From Ignavibacteriales bacterium (lineage in GTDB: Bacteria > Bacteroidota > Ignavibacteria > UBA10030), in NCBI GenBank assembly GCA_016192345.1, contig JACPUH010000093.1:1-56910 (forward strand): a stretch of DNA of 56,910 nt. Direction: 5' to 3'. Shown here piece by piece: positions 1-8,709 of this stretch (position 1 is the stretch's first letter; each line of letters opens with the position of its first letter). The position numbers were made by a program, and so were the translations under genes. The notes beneath the pieces were generated by a model. That model made no database searches. It saw only the letters and a list, made by a program, of their open reading frames with translations, and had not been told where the DNA came from.

Positions 1-1113
1 CACAGACCGACCGTCAAGCTCGAGGGGGTGAACCTGTTCCGGGAGTACGCGGTGTTTTCGGAAAGGGAGAACGGGTTGATCCGGTTCGTGCTGTATCATT
101 TCGGATCGCGGAGCCGGAAGACCATTGACTTCCCCGAGCCGGCGTATGCCGCCTCCGGCGGGGGCAATCCCGAGTTCAACACGACGATATTTCGGTACAA
201 CTATCAATCCTTCATCACTCCTAACTCGGTGTACGACTACGATATGGCGACCGGCAAGCAGACGCTCCTGAAGCAGACTGAGGTGCTCGGCGGGTATGAC
301 CCGACGCAGTATCATTCAGAACGCATCTCGGCGCGTGCGTCCGATGGGACCATGGTTCCGATCTCGCTTGTCTATAAGAAGGGGATGAAGAGGGATGGAA
401 CCAACCCTCTTCTGTTGTATGCCTATGGGTCGTACGGCATTTCCCAATCTGCCACGTTCTCCGTGGTACGGCTGAGCCTGCTTGATCGAGGTGTTGTGTA
501 CGCTTTGGCCCATATCCGGGGAGGGGGTGAGATGGGTGAACAATGGTACGACGACGGCAAGTTGCTGAAGAAAAGGAATACCTTCACCGATTTTATTGCC
601 TGTGCGGAACATCTCATCAAGGAACAGTATACGTCGAGCACCCGTCTCGCGATTCAGGGGGGAAGCGCCGGGGGACTGTTGATCGGGGCGGTGGTCAATA
701 TGCGCCCGGACCTGTTCAAGGTGGCCCATCTCGCTGTTCCGTTTGTCGATGTCATCAATACCATGCTGGATGAGTCGCTGCCTCTGACGGTGGGGGAGTT
801 CCTCGAATGGGGTAACCCAAAAAAGAAGGAAGAATATGAGTATATGAAGACGTATTGTCCGTATACGAATATCGAAGCCAAAAACTATCCTGCGATCCTT
901 GTCACAACCTCGTTCAATGACAGCCAGGTGATGTACTGGGAACCGGCAAAATACACGGCGAAGATGCGGGAGCTGAAAACCGACAAGAACCTTCTGGTCT
1001 TCAAGATCAACATGGGGGCCGGACACGGAGGCGCATCGGGCCGGTACGATGCTTACAAAGAGCAGGCCTTTAACTATGCATTTCTCCTGGGCCAATTTGG
1101 TATAGCGCAATAA
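1..1113 (+). CDS. ptrB: Oligopeptidase B-type serine peptidase (S9), 5' end missing
   Basis: This is the C-terminal part of a prolyl-oligopeptidase-family peptidase that cleaves peptides after basic residues. The reading frame is open from base 1, so the beta-propeller half lies upstream of the window and the GTG at 28 is not a real start. The alpha/beta-hydrolase domain is complete. The nucleophile Ser sits in GGSAGG (codon 664-666), Asp in FNDSQV (919-921) and His in GAGHGG (1024-1026). The stretch LDESLPLTVGEFLEWGNP and the YWEPAKY segment are typical of oligopeptidase B rather than of prolyl oligopeptidase. No signal peptide can be judged because the N-terminus is absent. Family assignment is firm; the exact subtype is inferred from motif wording. 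Confidence 0.9.
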   Translation, partial: HRPTVKLEGVNLFREYAVFSERENGLIRFVLYHFGSRSRKTIDFPEPAYAASGGGNPEFNTTIFRYNYQSFITPNSVYDYDMATGKQTLLKQTEVLGGYDPTQYHSERISARASDGTMVPISLVYKKGMKRDGTNPLLLYAYGSYGISQSATFSVVRLSLLDRGVVYALAHIRGGGEMGEQWYDDGKLLKKRNTFTDFIACAEHLIKEQYTSSTRLAIQGGSAGGLLIGAVVNMRPDLFKVAHLAVPFVDVINTMLDESLPLTVGEFLEWGNPKKKEEYEYMKTYCPYTNIEAKNYPAILVTTSFNDSQVMYWEPAKYTAKMRELKTDKNLLVFKINMGAGHGGASGRYDAYKEQAFNYAFLLGQFGIAQ

Positions 1114-1164
1114 CAAACAACACCTTCATCTCCCGTTGCCGTTCATCACTATGAGGAGGTCGTT

Positions 1165-1665
1165 ATGCAACCCGTTCCATCACCAGCCAACACGAATCGA
1201 CCGGTGGAGTATGCAGGGTTCTGGCGCAGGTTTATAGCATGGTGCATCGATGCCATTTTGATCAGCATGGTTTCGTTCATTGTCATTATCCCTATCCTCG
1301 GCCTTGTGGGGATCGGTATCGGGATCAGCGCTGCAACAGATGAACCGGAGGCAGCCGTGGGGTTCATCCTTGCCGCAATCGGGGCGTATATCTTCAGCAT
1401 CTTTGTCCTGGAGATAGCCGGGTGGCTCTATTTCGCGATCATGGAATCATCCGAGAAAATGGGGACCCTGGGGAAGCTCGCCATGGGGATCATCGTGACC
1501 GATACGGATGGAAAGCGGATATCCTTTGGACGTGCGACGGGGCGGTATTTTGCCAAGATCCTTTCGGGAATGATCTTTGCCATCGGATACATCATGGCCG
1601 GCTTCACCCAACGAAAACAGGCACTGCATGATATTCTCGCGAGTTGTCTGGTTGTTATGAAGTAA
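1165..1665 (+). CDS. RDD family membrane protein
   Basis: A 166-residue membrane protein with the RDD signature: an N-terminal segment reading EYAGFWRRFIAWCIDAI, with conserved Arg and Asp in the first membrane helix. Two further long hydrophobic stretches follow (roughly residues 35-55 and 60-85), and the polar KMGTLGKLAMGI loop is the usual RDD loop before the last helix. RDD proteins are small integral membrane proteins of poorly defined function; some have been linked to ion transport. The start is supported by GAGGAGG just upstream of the ATG at 1165. Neighbours give no functional clue. A perfect hairpin lies shortly after the stop codon. Confidence 0.85.
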   Translation: MQPVPSPANTNRPVEYAGFWRRFIAWCIDAILISMVSFIVIIPILGLVGIGIGISAATDEPEAAVGFILAAIGAYIFSIFVLEIAGWLYFAIMESSEKMGTLGKLAMGIIVTDTDGKRISFGRATGRYFAKILSGMIFAIGYIMAGFTQRKQALHDILASCLVVMK

Positions 1666-1690
1666 CCGGTCATCGGGTGTCCATACATTC

Positions 1691-2890
1691 ATGCGGCGGG
1701 GAGATCGCTCCCCGCCGGCACCTGTTCCTCTCTTGCCACAATTCTTCGTCAATCCAACATGCGATCCGGCCTCCCCGCTTCCCGGGATGGGAGGGGAGGC
1801 TCTCCTCTTCCATGCGGGGATGGAGGGATATCGTTCGACCCCGCTTCTTCCTCTTCCATCACTCCAACAAAGTCTTAGTCTGCAACAACTCTGGATCAAA
1901 GATGAGTCGGACAGGTTCGGTCTCCCATCCTTCAAGATCCTGGGTGCTTCTTGGGCCGTCTATCGGGCTTTATGCGAACGGTTAAGGCTTTCGGTTGAAA
2001 GCAATCCCTCGCTGAACGCCCTGCGGAGTCGGCTCTCATCATTGCCACCGGTTACCCTCACCTCTGCAACCGACGGGAACCATGGCCGCGCCGTCGCACG
2101 TGTGGCAAAGCTCCTTGGTCTCCCGGCCCGTGTCTTCATGCCGGCGGGGTCGTCCCTTCTTCGTATTCGGGCGATTGAGGGAGAGGGGGCGAGTGTTGTG
2201 GTGGGAGGAACCTATGACGATGCCGTTGCCGCAGCTGCTCGCGATGCGAAGGGAGACGGGTTGTTGGTCCAGGATACCGCATTCACCGGGTACGAACGGA
2301 TACCGGCTTGGATCGTGGAAGGGTATGCAACCCTGTTGGCTGAAGTCGATGAGTCCCTCCGTCTTAACGGGGAACCTGCGCCGACCCACGTTTTCGTCCA
2401 GATGGGGGTCGGCTCGCTGGCGGAGGCGGTCGTTCGCTATTATCGCCGCGAAGGAACGAAGGCAGGACCAATCATGATCGGCGTCGAGCCGGATGAGGCG
2501 GCATGCATCCTTGAATCAATAAGGAAGGGGGCTGTTGTCACGCTCGAAGGCGAGCAGCATTCCATCATGGCCGGTTTGAATTGCGGGACGATGTCCTCCT
2601 CGGCCTTTGCAATCCTGAAACGTGGCATCGATTGTTTTGTGACCATCGACGATGAACGTGCCAAGGAGGCCACGCGCTTGCTTGCGAACGAAGGGGTTGT
2701 TTCCGGTGAGACCGGTGCTGCCGGTTTGGGAGGACTGATCGAGATCATGTCTCACGACAAAATGAAAAACATGGTTGACCTTTCCGCCGCAAGTCGTGTC
2801 TTGTTGATTTCCACAGAAGGGGCAACAGATCCTGGTTCCTATGAGGCCACAACAGGCAGAAGCCCGTTCGATCGCAAGAAGGCGAAATGA
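1691..2890 (+). CDS. dpaL: Diaminopropionate ammonia-lyase (PLP-dependent)
   Basis: Predicted to convert 2,3-diaminopropionate to pyruvate and two ammonia molecules. The 399-residue length matches the E. coli YgeX enzyme (about 398). Diagnostic segments are STPLLPLPSL, KDESDRFGLPSFKILGAS with the probable PLP lysine at residue 82, TDGNHGR, the YDDAV stretch, PTHVFVQMGVG, IMAGLNCG, SGETGAAGLG and LLISTEG. Residues 17-40 align with the family N-terminus, which supports the ATG at 1691 even though no good ribosome-binding site precedes it. Codons 2-9 coincide with a perfect hairpin (1694-1717) that could terminate the RDD transcript or mask initiation here. The family call is strong; substrate range is not tested. 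Confidence 0.88.
   Translation: MRRGDRSPPAPVPLLPQFFVNPTCDPASPLPGMGGEALLFHAGMEGYRSTPLLPLPSLQQSLSLQQLWIKDESDRFGLPSFKILGASWAVYRALCERLRLSVESNPSLNALRSRLSSLPPVTLTSATDGNHGRAVARVAKLLGLPARVFMPAGSSLLRIRAIEGEGASVVVGGTYDDAVAAAARDAKGDGLLVQDTAFTGYERIPAWIVEGYATLLAEVDESLRLNGEPAPTHVFVQMGVGSLAEAVVRYYRREGTKAGPIMIGVEPDEAACILESIRKGAVVTLEGEQHSIMAGLNCGTMSSSAFAILKRGIDCFVTIDDERAKEATRLLANEGVVSGETGAAGLGGLIEIMSHDKMKNMVDLSAASRVLLISTEGATDPGSYEATTGRSPFDRKKAK
1694..1717 (+). terminator. Perfect GC-rich hairpin at the start of dpaL
   Basis: Arms CGGCGGGGAG and CTCCCCGCCG (10 bp, no mismatch) enclose a 4-base loop. It lies 28 bases after the RDD stop codon but has no T-run behind it, so it is a poor intrinsic terminator. It overlaps the first codons of the lyase gene and may instead act on translation or protect an mRNA end. 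Confidence 0.4.
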
Positions 2891-3048
2891 CTGATGCCCC
2901 GGAAATTATTTCCTTTGCAGATGGAGAGCGGTTATAAATGAAAGGCTGTTTTTGAGCGATTTCTCTCATCGCCCTTGTGCGGCACAAATCTTGAAAGTGA
3001 GAATGGGTCAGGCAGGTTCCTTCCCACTCGCTGAAGGTATGGGGTCGC

Positions 3049-3435
3049 ATGGGTACGCAACAACTGATGCTGGTTATCCTTGGCGTTATTCTTGTCGGTA
3101 TTGCCATTGCCGTCGGCATCAGCACCTTCGAGGCGCAAAGCATCCGTTCGAATCTCGATGCGATGACGAACGACATGAATCACATTGCTGCCAACGCGTA
3201 TCAATTCAAACTGCGCCCGGCGAAACTTTCCGGCGGAGACGGCTATTACAGCTTGTACGAGATCCCTCCGGGTCTTGCTTCCAATGCGAATGCCACTTAT
3301 ACCATCGAGGAAAAGTCCCGGAACGAGATAGTGTTCCTTGGAACTTCCGCGATTGACCCCGCCAATACCATCACCGCGACGATCAATACCGAAGGGGTGC
3401 TCGGGGGGTGGACCTATACGGGAGCGTTTCAGTAA
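3049..3435 (+). CDS. Small N-terminally anchored protein, family not recognised
   Basis: A 128-residue protein beginning with a short polar head (MGTQQ) followed at once by a strongly hydrophobic helix (residues 6-24), then about 100 soluble residues rich in Asn, Thr and Gly. The architecture, a short head plus one helix followed by SNLDAM and an extracellular-looking beta-rich tail, resembles pilin-like or pseudopilin proteins, but there is no clear prepilin peptidase site with Gly-Phe/Met-Glu, so I do not assign it. AAGG lies 11 bases before the ATG. It stands alone, with no secretion or pilus genes nearby. It may be a lineage-specific surface protein. Confidence 0.6.
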   Translation: MGTQQLMLVILGVILVGIAIAVGISTFEAQSIRSNLDAMTNDMNHIAANAYQFKLRPAKLSGGDGYYSLYEIPPGLASNANATYTIEEKSRNEIVFLGTSAIDPANTITATINTEGVLGGWTYTGAFQ

Positions 3436-3505
3436 AAACAATCCTAACCCCCTTCTTACCATTGTTCCTGCTGTTTTCGCGATCCTTCCGTCCTCAAGCT
3501 TCAAA

Positions 3506-3534
3506 TTGACTTTCTACGATTGTGTTGGTAGCTT
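3506..3534 (+). promoter_or_regulatory. Sigma-70-type promoter for the GH47 gene
   Basis: TTGACT (3506-3511), a 17-base spacer and TAGCTT (3529-3534). The start codon of the GH47 gene follows 66 bases later. Confidence 0.5.
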
Positions 3535-3599
3535 ACGCCCCGTTGTACCGCGGTGAAGCCAGCCCGCACATCTCTCCCTCACGAAAGGATGCTCTCCCG

Positions 3600-4967
3600 A
3601 TGAAGTTCCATATCCTCGTTCTCTGCGGATCTCTTTTCGTACTGTTTTCACTGACGGCTGTATCCCAGCCGGCTCTGACCACGACTCGTCTCGAAGATGC
3701 TCAAACCGCAGAACGGGTGAAAGCCGAATTCCTCCACGCGTGGAGCGCCTATAAACGGTACGCATGGGGGCATGAGCATCTCAAACCGCTTTCGCGTTCG
3801 TACGACGACTGGCACACCGAATCGCTGATGACCACAGCCGTCGATGCCCTTGATACCATGATCCTGATGGGACTGAACGAGGAAGCCGGGAAGACCAGGG
3901 ATTTTATCGTCGAAAATCTCTCGTTTGACAAGGATGTGGAGGTGAAGAACTTTGAAATCACCATCAGGCTTCTCGGCGGACTGTTAAGCGGTTACCAACT
4001 CATGCGGGATGACCGCCTCCTGAAGCTGGCTGATGATTTGGGGGGAAGGCTCTTGCCTGTCTTCGATTCGCCGACAGGCATGCCGTATATGTATGTCAAC
4101 CTCCGGACGGGAAAGGTCCGGGAGGCAGTCTCCAATCCGGCTGAGATCGGAACGTTGCTGATCGAGTTTGGCACGCTCAGCAAGCTCACCGGCAAGCCGG
4201 TCTATTATGAGAAGGCAAAACAGGCTCTCGTGGAACTCTTCAACCGACGCTCATCGCTCGGCCTGATCGGCGAGCAGATCAACGTCGAGACCGGCGTCTG
4301 GGTCGATCCGAGCAGTCACATCGGAGGCAGGATCGACTCGTATTATGAATACCTCTTGAAGTGCTGGCGTTTGTTCGATGATAAGGATTGTGAACAGATG
4401 TGGAAGGAGAGCGTTGCAGCATTGCACAAGCACCTTGCCCACGAGGTCCCGTCGGGTCTCTGGTACGGGCGGGTCGATATGATGACCGGGGAACGGAAGA
4501 AGACTTGGTTCGGAGGCCTTGAGGCTTTTCTTCCGGCCGTCCTTGCCCTGGGAGGTGACCTTGATCGGGCGAAGCGACTCCAGGAATCATCGTACGCGAT
4601 GTGGAACGTGGCGGGACTTGAGCCGGAGCTGCTTGACTACTCGACGATGAAGATCCTTAACCCCGGATACCCACTCCGCCCCGAGATCATGGAATCGGCC
4701 TATTACCTTCTGTTTTTTACAGGCGATTCCCGGTACCGGGAAATGGGTCGGACGTTCCTGGAAAGCCTGATCAAGTACAGCCGGACTGAAAACGGTTACG
4801 CCGCTTTCCGGAATGTGGAAACGAAAGAGCAAAAGGATGAGATGGAGAGCTTCTTTCTGGCTGAGACGCTGAAATACCTTTACCTGATCTTTGCCCCCCG
4901 GGAGACCATCGACCTCAATACCGTTGTCTTTAATACTGAAGCACACCCGATTCGCAGGACGTGGTGA
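3600..4967 (+). CDS. Glycoside hydrolase family 47 (alpha-mannosidase-like), secreted
   Basis: A 455-residue protein with a signal peptide (hydrophobic residues 4-20, cleavage near VSQP) followed by a complete GH47 domain. Visible family hallmarks are the N-terminal HAWSAYKRYAWGHEHLKP segment, TAVDALDTMILMG, the EIGTLLIEFGTLSKLTG stretch and the C-terminal FNTEAHP, whose Thr is the calcium ligand in known GH47 enzymes. GH47 enzymes are inverting class I alpha-1,2-mannosidases, best known from eukaryotic N-glycan trimming, with fewer bacterial members. The start at 3600 is preferred to the upstream in-frame 3522 because it gives a clean signal peptide and has GAAAGGA before it. Location is probably periplasm or outside. 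The natural substrate is unknown. Confidence 0.9.
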   Translation: MKFHILVLCGSLFVLFSLTAVSQPALTTTRLEDAQTAERVKAEFLHAWSAYKRYAWGHEHLKPLSRSYDDWHTESLMTTAVDALDTMILMGLNEEAGKTRDFIVENLSFDKDVEVKNFEITIRLLGGLLSGYQLMRDDRLLKLADDLGGRLLPVFDSPTGMPYMYVNLRTGKVREAVSNPAEIGTLLIEFGTLSKLTGKPVYYEKAKQALVELFNRRSSLGLIGEQINVETGVWVDPSSHIGGRIDSYYEYLLKCWRLFDDKDCEQMWKESVAALHKHLAHEVPSGLWYGRVDMMTGERKKTWFGGLEAFLPAVLALGGDLDRAKRLQESSYAMWNVAGLEPELLDYSTMKILNPGYPLRPEIMESAYYLLFFTGDSRYREMGRTFLESLIKYSRTENGYAAFRNVETKEQKDEMESFFLAETLKYLYLIFAPRETIDLNTVVFNTEAHPIRRTW

Positions 4968-4989
4968 CGCTTCCCTTCGCCTGCACGTT

Positions 4990-5018
4990 TTGCCATTTCG
5001 TACTTCGTTCTCTATATT
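4990..5018 (+). promoter_or_regulatory. Sigma-70-type promoter for the M28 peptidase
   Basis: TTGCCA (4990-4995), a 17-base spacer and TATATT (5013-5018), 42 bases before the start codon at 5060. Confidence 0.55.
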
Positions 5019-5059
5019 GATGGGTCAAAATTGTCCTGTATTCCATCCCAGAGGAGACC

Positions 5060-7102
5060 ATGAAGACTCTTTTCCATTCCCTCATTGCAGTCGTCCTCAC
5101 CCTTATTCCCGTCTCAGCTCAGAACCTTCTGGACAATAAAACCCGCGACCTTCTTCACGAGGCGCTGAGCGGTGAACTGGCAAAAGAACATGTCCTCCAG
5201 ATCACGCGTCACCATCGGATCCAGGGCTCGCGCGGCTTCCGAAATGCCGCCCAGTACGTCCTCCAACAACTCCGGTCCTTTGGATACTCGGAAAAGGAAT
5301 CGTTGATCGAGTCGTTCCAATCGGATGGGCGTGTTTCGTACCAGACATGGCAATCCCCGTCCGGATGGGATATCGAGCGGGGAGAACTGCGGATGCTGGA
5401 GCCGTATGAAGAACGGATCGTCGGTTACCCTGAAATTGCGATGAGCGTCATAACGTATTCCAACGCCGGCGACGCGACGGCCGAGCTTGTATGGGTCGGG
5501 TCTGGAACGGGCGATGAGGATTACAAGGGTAAGGATGTGGCTGGAAAGTTCGTCCTTGCGACCGGCTACGGCGGGTCGGTCCACCGCCTCGCAGTGCTGA
5601 AGTACGGAGCGAAAGCCGTCGTCTGTTACCTGGACGACGACCGGGCAAAAGAGTACCCCGATATGTTGCAGTACACCGGTATGTGGCCGAAGGCCGAAGA
5701 GCTGGACCGCGTGACCTTCGGGTTCAACCTGACGAACCGGCAGGGAACGAAACTGCGCGGGCTCCTGGAGTCGGGGAAAAAGGTTGTGATGCGCGGCCAG
5801 GTCCAGGGGGTTGGGCTCGAGTCTTATTTCATGGATGTCGTTGTGCTCCGGATCCCGGGCTCGGAGAAGCCGGAGGAGGAGTTGGTCTTCAGTGCGCATC
5901 TCGATCACCCCAAGGAATCGGCCAACGACAATGCCAGCGGTTCCGGGGCCCTGCTCGATATCGCGCGCGCGTTGAAGGAACTGGTCGATGCCGGGAGGTT
6001 GCCCCGTCCAAAACGCTCTCTGCGGTTCCTCTGGGTGCCGGAGTTCTTCGGGACCATGGCGTACATCGACGCCCATCCTGAGATGGTCGGGGTGGAACGG
6101 GGAGGAAAGTTCCTTGCCAATATGAATATGGACATGGTGGGGGAGAATACGGAACTTCTGCACTCGAAGCTGGTGCTGACCCGCACACCCCCCTCGATCC
6201 CTTCCGTTGTGAATGATGTCGTCCGGAACATGGCGCACATGGTGGATGGCATGGATATCCGCACCCCGCGCGGCAGTTTATCGGAGTTCAATTACCGGGT
6301 GACGGAATACCAGGGGGGGAGCGACCATATGATGTTCAACGACCTCAAGATCCCGGGCATCATGTTCTTCCACGATCCCGACTACACGCACCATACCTCC
6401 GAAGATACGCCGGATAAGGTCGATCCTGTCGAGCTGGAACGGTGCCAAATCATTGCCACCGGGACGATGATCTATCTGGCCAACCTCGATGCCTCGCAAG
6501 CATTGGACGTGACGTACTTGACGGCTGCAGCGAGTGCGGGGCGGTTGGGGGAGGCGGGCCGAAGAGCGCAACAGACTCTCGCCTTATCTTCCAATGCCGC
6601 GCATGCCTGGGCTGAGGCGCAGAATATCCTCAACCAGGGTCTTGCTGTTGAGCAGCGCTCGGTTGCGTCGGTCCTGCATTTCAACGTCGCCGATGGAATC
6701 CGGCGGACCGTTGCGATGGTGCAGCGCCAGCTTGCACAGCAACACGAATCTTTGACCCAGTCGCTTGGTCTCCTTGCCGCCTCGCGTGGAGTGCGCGGAG
6801 GCCGGCCGCAGCCACTCGATCCAAAGCCCGATACTCGTGTCCCGGCCCGACTGACCCGTGGACCCCTTTCCTCGGATGTGCCATTTAACGCGCTTCCTCC
6901 CGAAGCACTCATGTGGTACAATACGGAAGGGGCAAAACTGAACGGCATGCATCGCTGGGAGATTGTCAATATGATGGATGGAAGACGGTCGGTTTCGGAA
7001 ATCCGCGATTTTGTCAGTGCGTACTATGGGACGGTCGATACCGATCTCGTGGCACGGTATGTGGAGGATCTTATCAAAGCCGGAGTGGCCCGGTGGAAAT
7101 AG
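5060..7102 (+). CDS. Secreted M28-family zinc peptidase with extra C-terminal domain
   Basis: A 680-residue exported peptidase. Residues 1-20 form a signal peptide ending SAQ. A PA-like insert occupies roughly residues 130-215 (KGKDVAGKFVLATGYGG). The M28 zinc site is readable as SAHLDHP (His, Asp bridge), NDNASG (Asp), VPEFFG (Glu pair), MNMDMVG (Asp) and the distal HHTSEDTPDKV (His). Arg/His-rich linker residues near 580-600 lead to a roughly 65-residue C-terminal segment (LNGMHRWEIVNMMDGRRSV onwards) that looks like a PqqD-type or winged-helix fold and is not part of the peptidase. GGAG precedes the ATG. It is probably an aminopeptidase active in periplasm or outside; substrate is unknown. 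Confidence 0.85.
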   Translation: MKTLFHSLIAVVLTLIPVSAQNLLDNKTRDLLHEALSGELAKEHVLQITRHHRIQGSRGFRNAAQYVLQQLRSFGYSEKESLIESFQSDGRVSYQTWQSPSGWDIERGELRMLEPYEERIVGYPEIAMSVITYSNAGDATAELVWVGSGTGDEDYKGKDVAGKFVLATGYGGSVHRLAVLKYGAKAVVCYLDDDRAKEYPDMLQYTGMWPKAEELDRVTFGFNLTNRQGTKLRGLLESGKKVVMRGQVQGVGLESYFMDVVVLRIPGSEKPEEELVFSAHLDHPKESANDNASGSGALLDIARALKELVDAGRLPRPKRSLRFLWVPEFFGTMAYIDAHPEMVGVERGGKFLANMNMDMVGENTELLHSKLVLTRTPPSIPSVVNDVVRNMAHMVDGMDIRTPRGSLSEFNYRVTEYQGGSDHMMFNDLKIPGIMFFHDPDYTHHTSEDTPDKVDPVELERCQIIATGTMIYLANLDASQALDVTYLTAAASAGRLGEAGRRAQQTLALSSNAAHAWAEAQNILNQGLAVEQRSVASVLHFNVADGIRRTVAMVQRQLAQQHESLTQSLGLLAASRGVRGGRPQPLDPKPDTRVPARLTRGPLSSDVPFNALPPEALMWYNTEGAKLNGMHRWEIVNMMDGRRSVSEIRDFVSAYYGTVDTDLVARYVEDLIKAGVARWK

Positions 7103-7148
7103 GCCTGCATCGGTTGTCGTCATAAAGCTCTACCAACAGGAGAAGACC

Positions 7149-8672
7149 ATGGAACACTTCAAGCAAAGTATCTACGATCTCATCGTCGAAACCTCAACAA
7201 ACCTGCCGCCGGATGTCCGGCGCGCGATCAAGAGCGCGATGGAGCGGGAAAGGAGAGGGACACAGTCCGACCTCGCGCTCGATACCATCGCGATCAACGT
7301 CGATATGGCGGCGGCCAATTGCGGTCCGATCTGTCAGGACACGGGAATGCCGACCTTCGAGATCAAAACTCCCATCGGGGCAAACCAGCTCGTGATGAAA
7401 CAAGCGATTCGCGAGGCTATTGCGGAAGCTACGAAGGCGGGGAAGCTTCGGCCTAATTCGGTCGATTCCCTGACCGGGAAGAACAGCGGCAATAACCTCG
7501 GGGAGGGAACCCCTGTAATCCACTTCGAACAGTGGGAAAAGAACGAGATCGAGGTGAGGCTTCTTCTGAAGGGAGGTGGGTGCGAAAATAAGAACATCCA
7601 ATACTCGGTTCCCTGCGAGCTTCCCAACCTTGGTCGTGCGGACCGGACACTGGACGGCGTCCGGAAATGTATCCTGCATGCCGTGTGGCAGGCGCAGGGG
7701 CAGGGGTGCAGCATTGGGGCAATCGGTGTGGCGATCGGAGGAGACCGGAGTTCCGGTTACGCGTTTGCCAAGCAGCAACTGTTCCGCACGCTGGATGACA
7801 TCAACCCGAATCTGGAGCTGGCGAAACTGGAGAACTATATCCTCGAGAATGCCGATAAACTGGAGATTGGGACCATGGGGTTCGGCGGCAATGCCACGCT
7901 CATCGGATGCAAGATCGGGGCGTATAACCGGCTCCCGGCAAGCTTCTTCGTCAGCGTCGCGTATGATTGCTGGGCCTTCCGGCGTCTGGGCGTCGTGCTT
8001 GATGCCTCCACCGGGAAGATCAGGAACTGGTTGTACAAAGATGACAGCCCGGTGATGAAGCTGGCACGGCAGGAGGAACTGACCCTGACCGGCAGGGAGG
8101 TGCGCATGACCACCCCCTTCTCGGAAGAACAGGTCCGCAGCCTGAAGGTGGGGGATGTCGTGCTTCTGAACGGCACACTCCATATGGGGCGCGATGTGCT
8201 GCATCATCATCTGATGAGCCATGACTCCCCCGTCGACCTGAACGGCGGGGTGATCTATCATTGCGGCCCCGTTGCCTTGAAGCAGGACGATACATGGGTG
8301 ATGAAGGCGGCCGGTCCGACGACCAGCATCCGCGAGGAACCCTATCAGGGGACGATCATCAAGAAGTTTGGCGTTCGCGCCGTTGTGGGAAAAGGAGGGA
8401 TGGGGGCAAAGACACTTGCCGCCCTGAAGGATCATGGGGCTGTGTACCTGAATGCCATCGGGGGCGCTGCACAATACTACTCTCGTTGTATTGAAGAGGT
8501 CGAAGGTGTTGATCTGTTTGAATTCGGTGTCCCGGAAGCAATGTGGCATGTTCGCGTGAAGGATTTCCCTGCCATCGTGACCATGGATGCGCATGGCAAC
8601 AGCCTGCACGCTGATGTCGAGAAGGCTTCCGCGGGCGAGCTTGCAAAATTAGCCGAGGAAGCAGTCCTCTAA
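7149..8672 (+). CDS. fumA: Fumarate hydratase, class I (iron-sulfur type)
   Basis: Catalyses reversible hydration of fumarate to malate using a 4Fe-4S cluster. The 507-residue chain is a fused alpha/beta class I enzyme. Candidate cluster cysteines lie in NCGPICQDTGMP, GGCENKN and QGCSIGAIG. The C-terminal swivelling domain begins near LTLTGREVRMTTP and contains GPTTSIREEPYQG and the VVGKGGMG loop. The ATG at 7149 has AGGAG 7 bases upstream; the in-frame extension back to 6978 overlaps the peptidase gene and is not used. An aspartase gene lies 1 kb downstream, so aspartate to fumarate to malate conversion is encoded in one neighbourhood. The family is clear; fumA versus fumB naming is by convention only. 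Confidence 0.93.
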   Translation: MEHFKQSIYDLIVETSTNLPPDVRRAIKSAMERERRGTQSDLALDTIAINVDMAAANCGPICQDTGMPTFEIKTPIGANQLVMKQAIREAIAEATKAGKLRPNSVDSLTGKNSGNNLGEGTPVIHFEQWEKNEIEVRLLLKGGGCENKNIQYSVPCELPNLGRADRTLDGVRKCILHAVWQAQGQGCSIGAIGVAIGGDRSSGYAFAKQQLFRTLDDINPNLELAKLENYILENADKLEIGTMGFGGNATLIGCKIGAYNRLPASFFVSVAYDCWAFRRLGVVLDASTGKIRNWLYKDDSPVMKLARQEELTLTGREVRMTTPFSEEQVRSLKVGDVVLLNGTLHMGRDVLHHHLMSHDSPVDLNGGVIYHCGPVALKQDDTWVMKAAGPTTSIREEPYQGTIIKKFGVRAVVGKGGMGAKTLAALKDHGAVYLNAIGGAAQYYSRCIEEVEGVDLFEFGVPEAMWHVRVKDFPAIVTMDAHGNSLHADVEKASAGELAKLAEEAVL

Positions 8673-8709
8673 AGGAAATGTAAGGTAAGCAAAACGGTGC
8701 CGCGTCATC

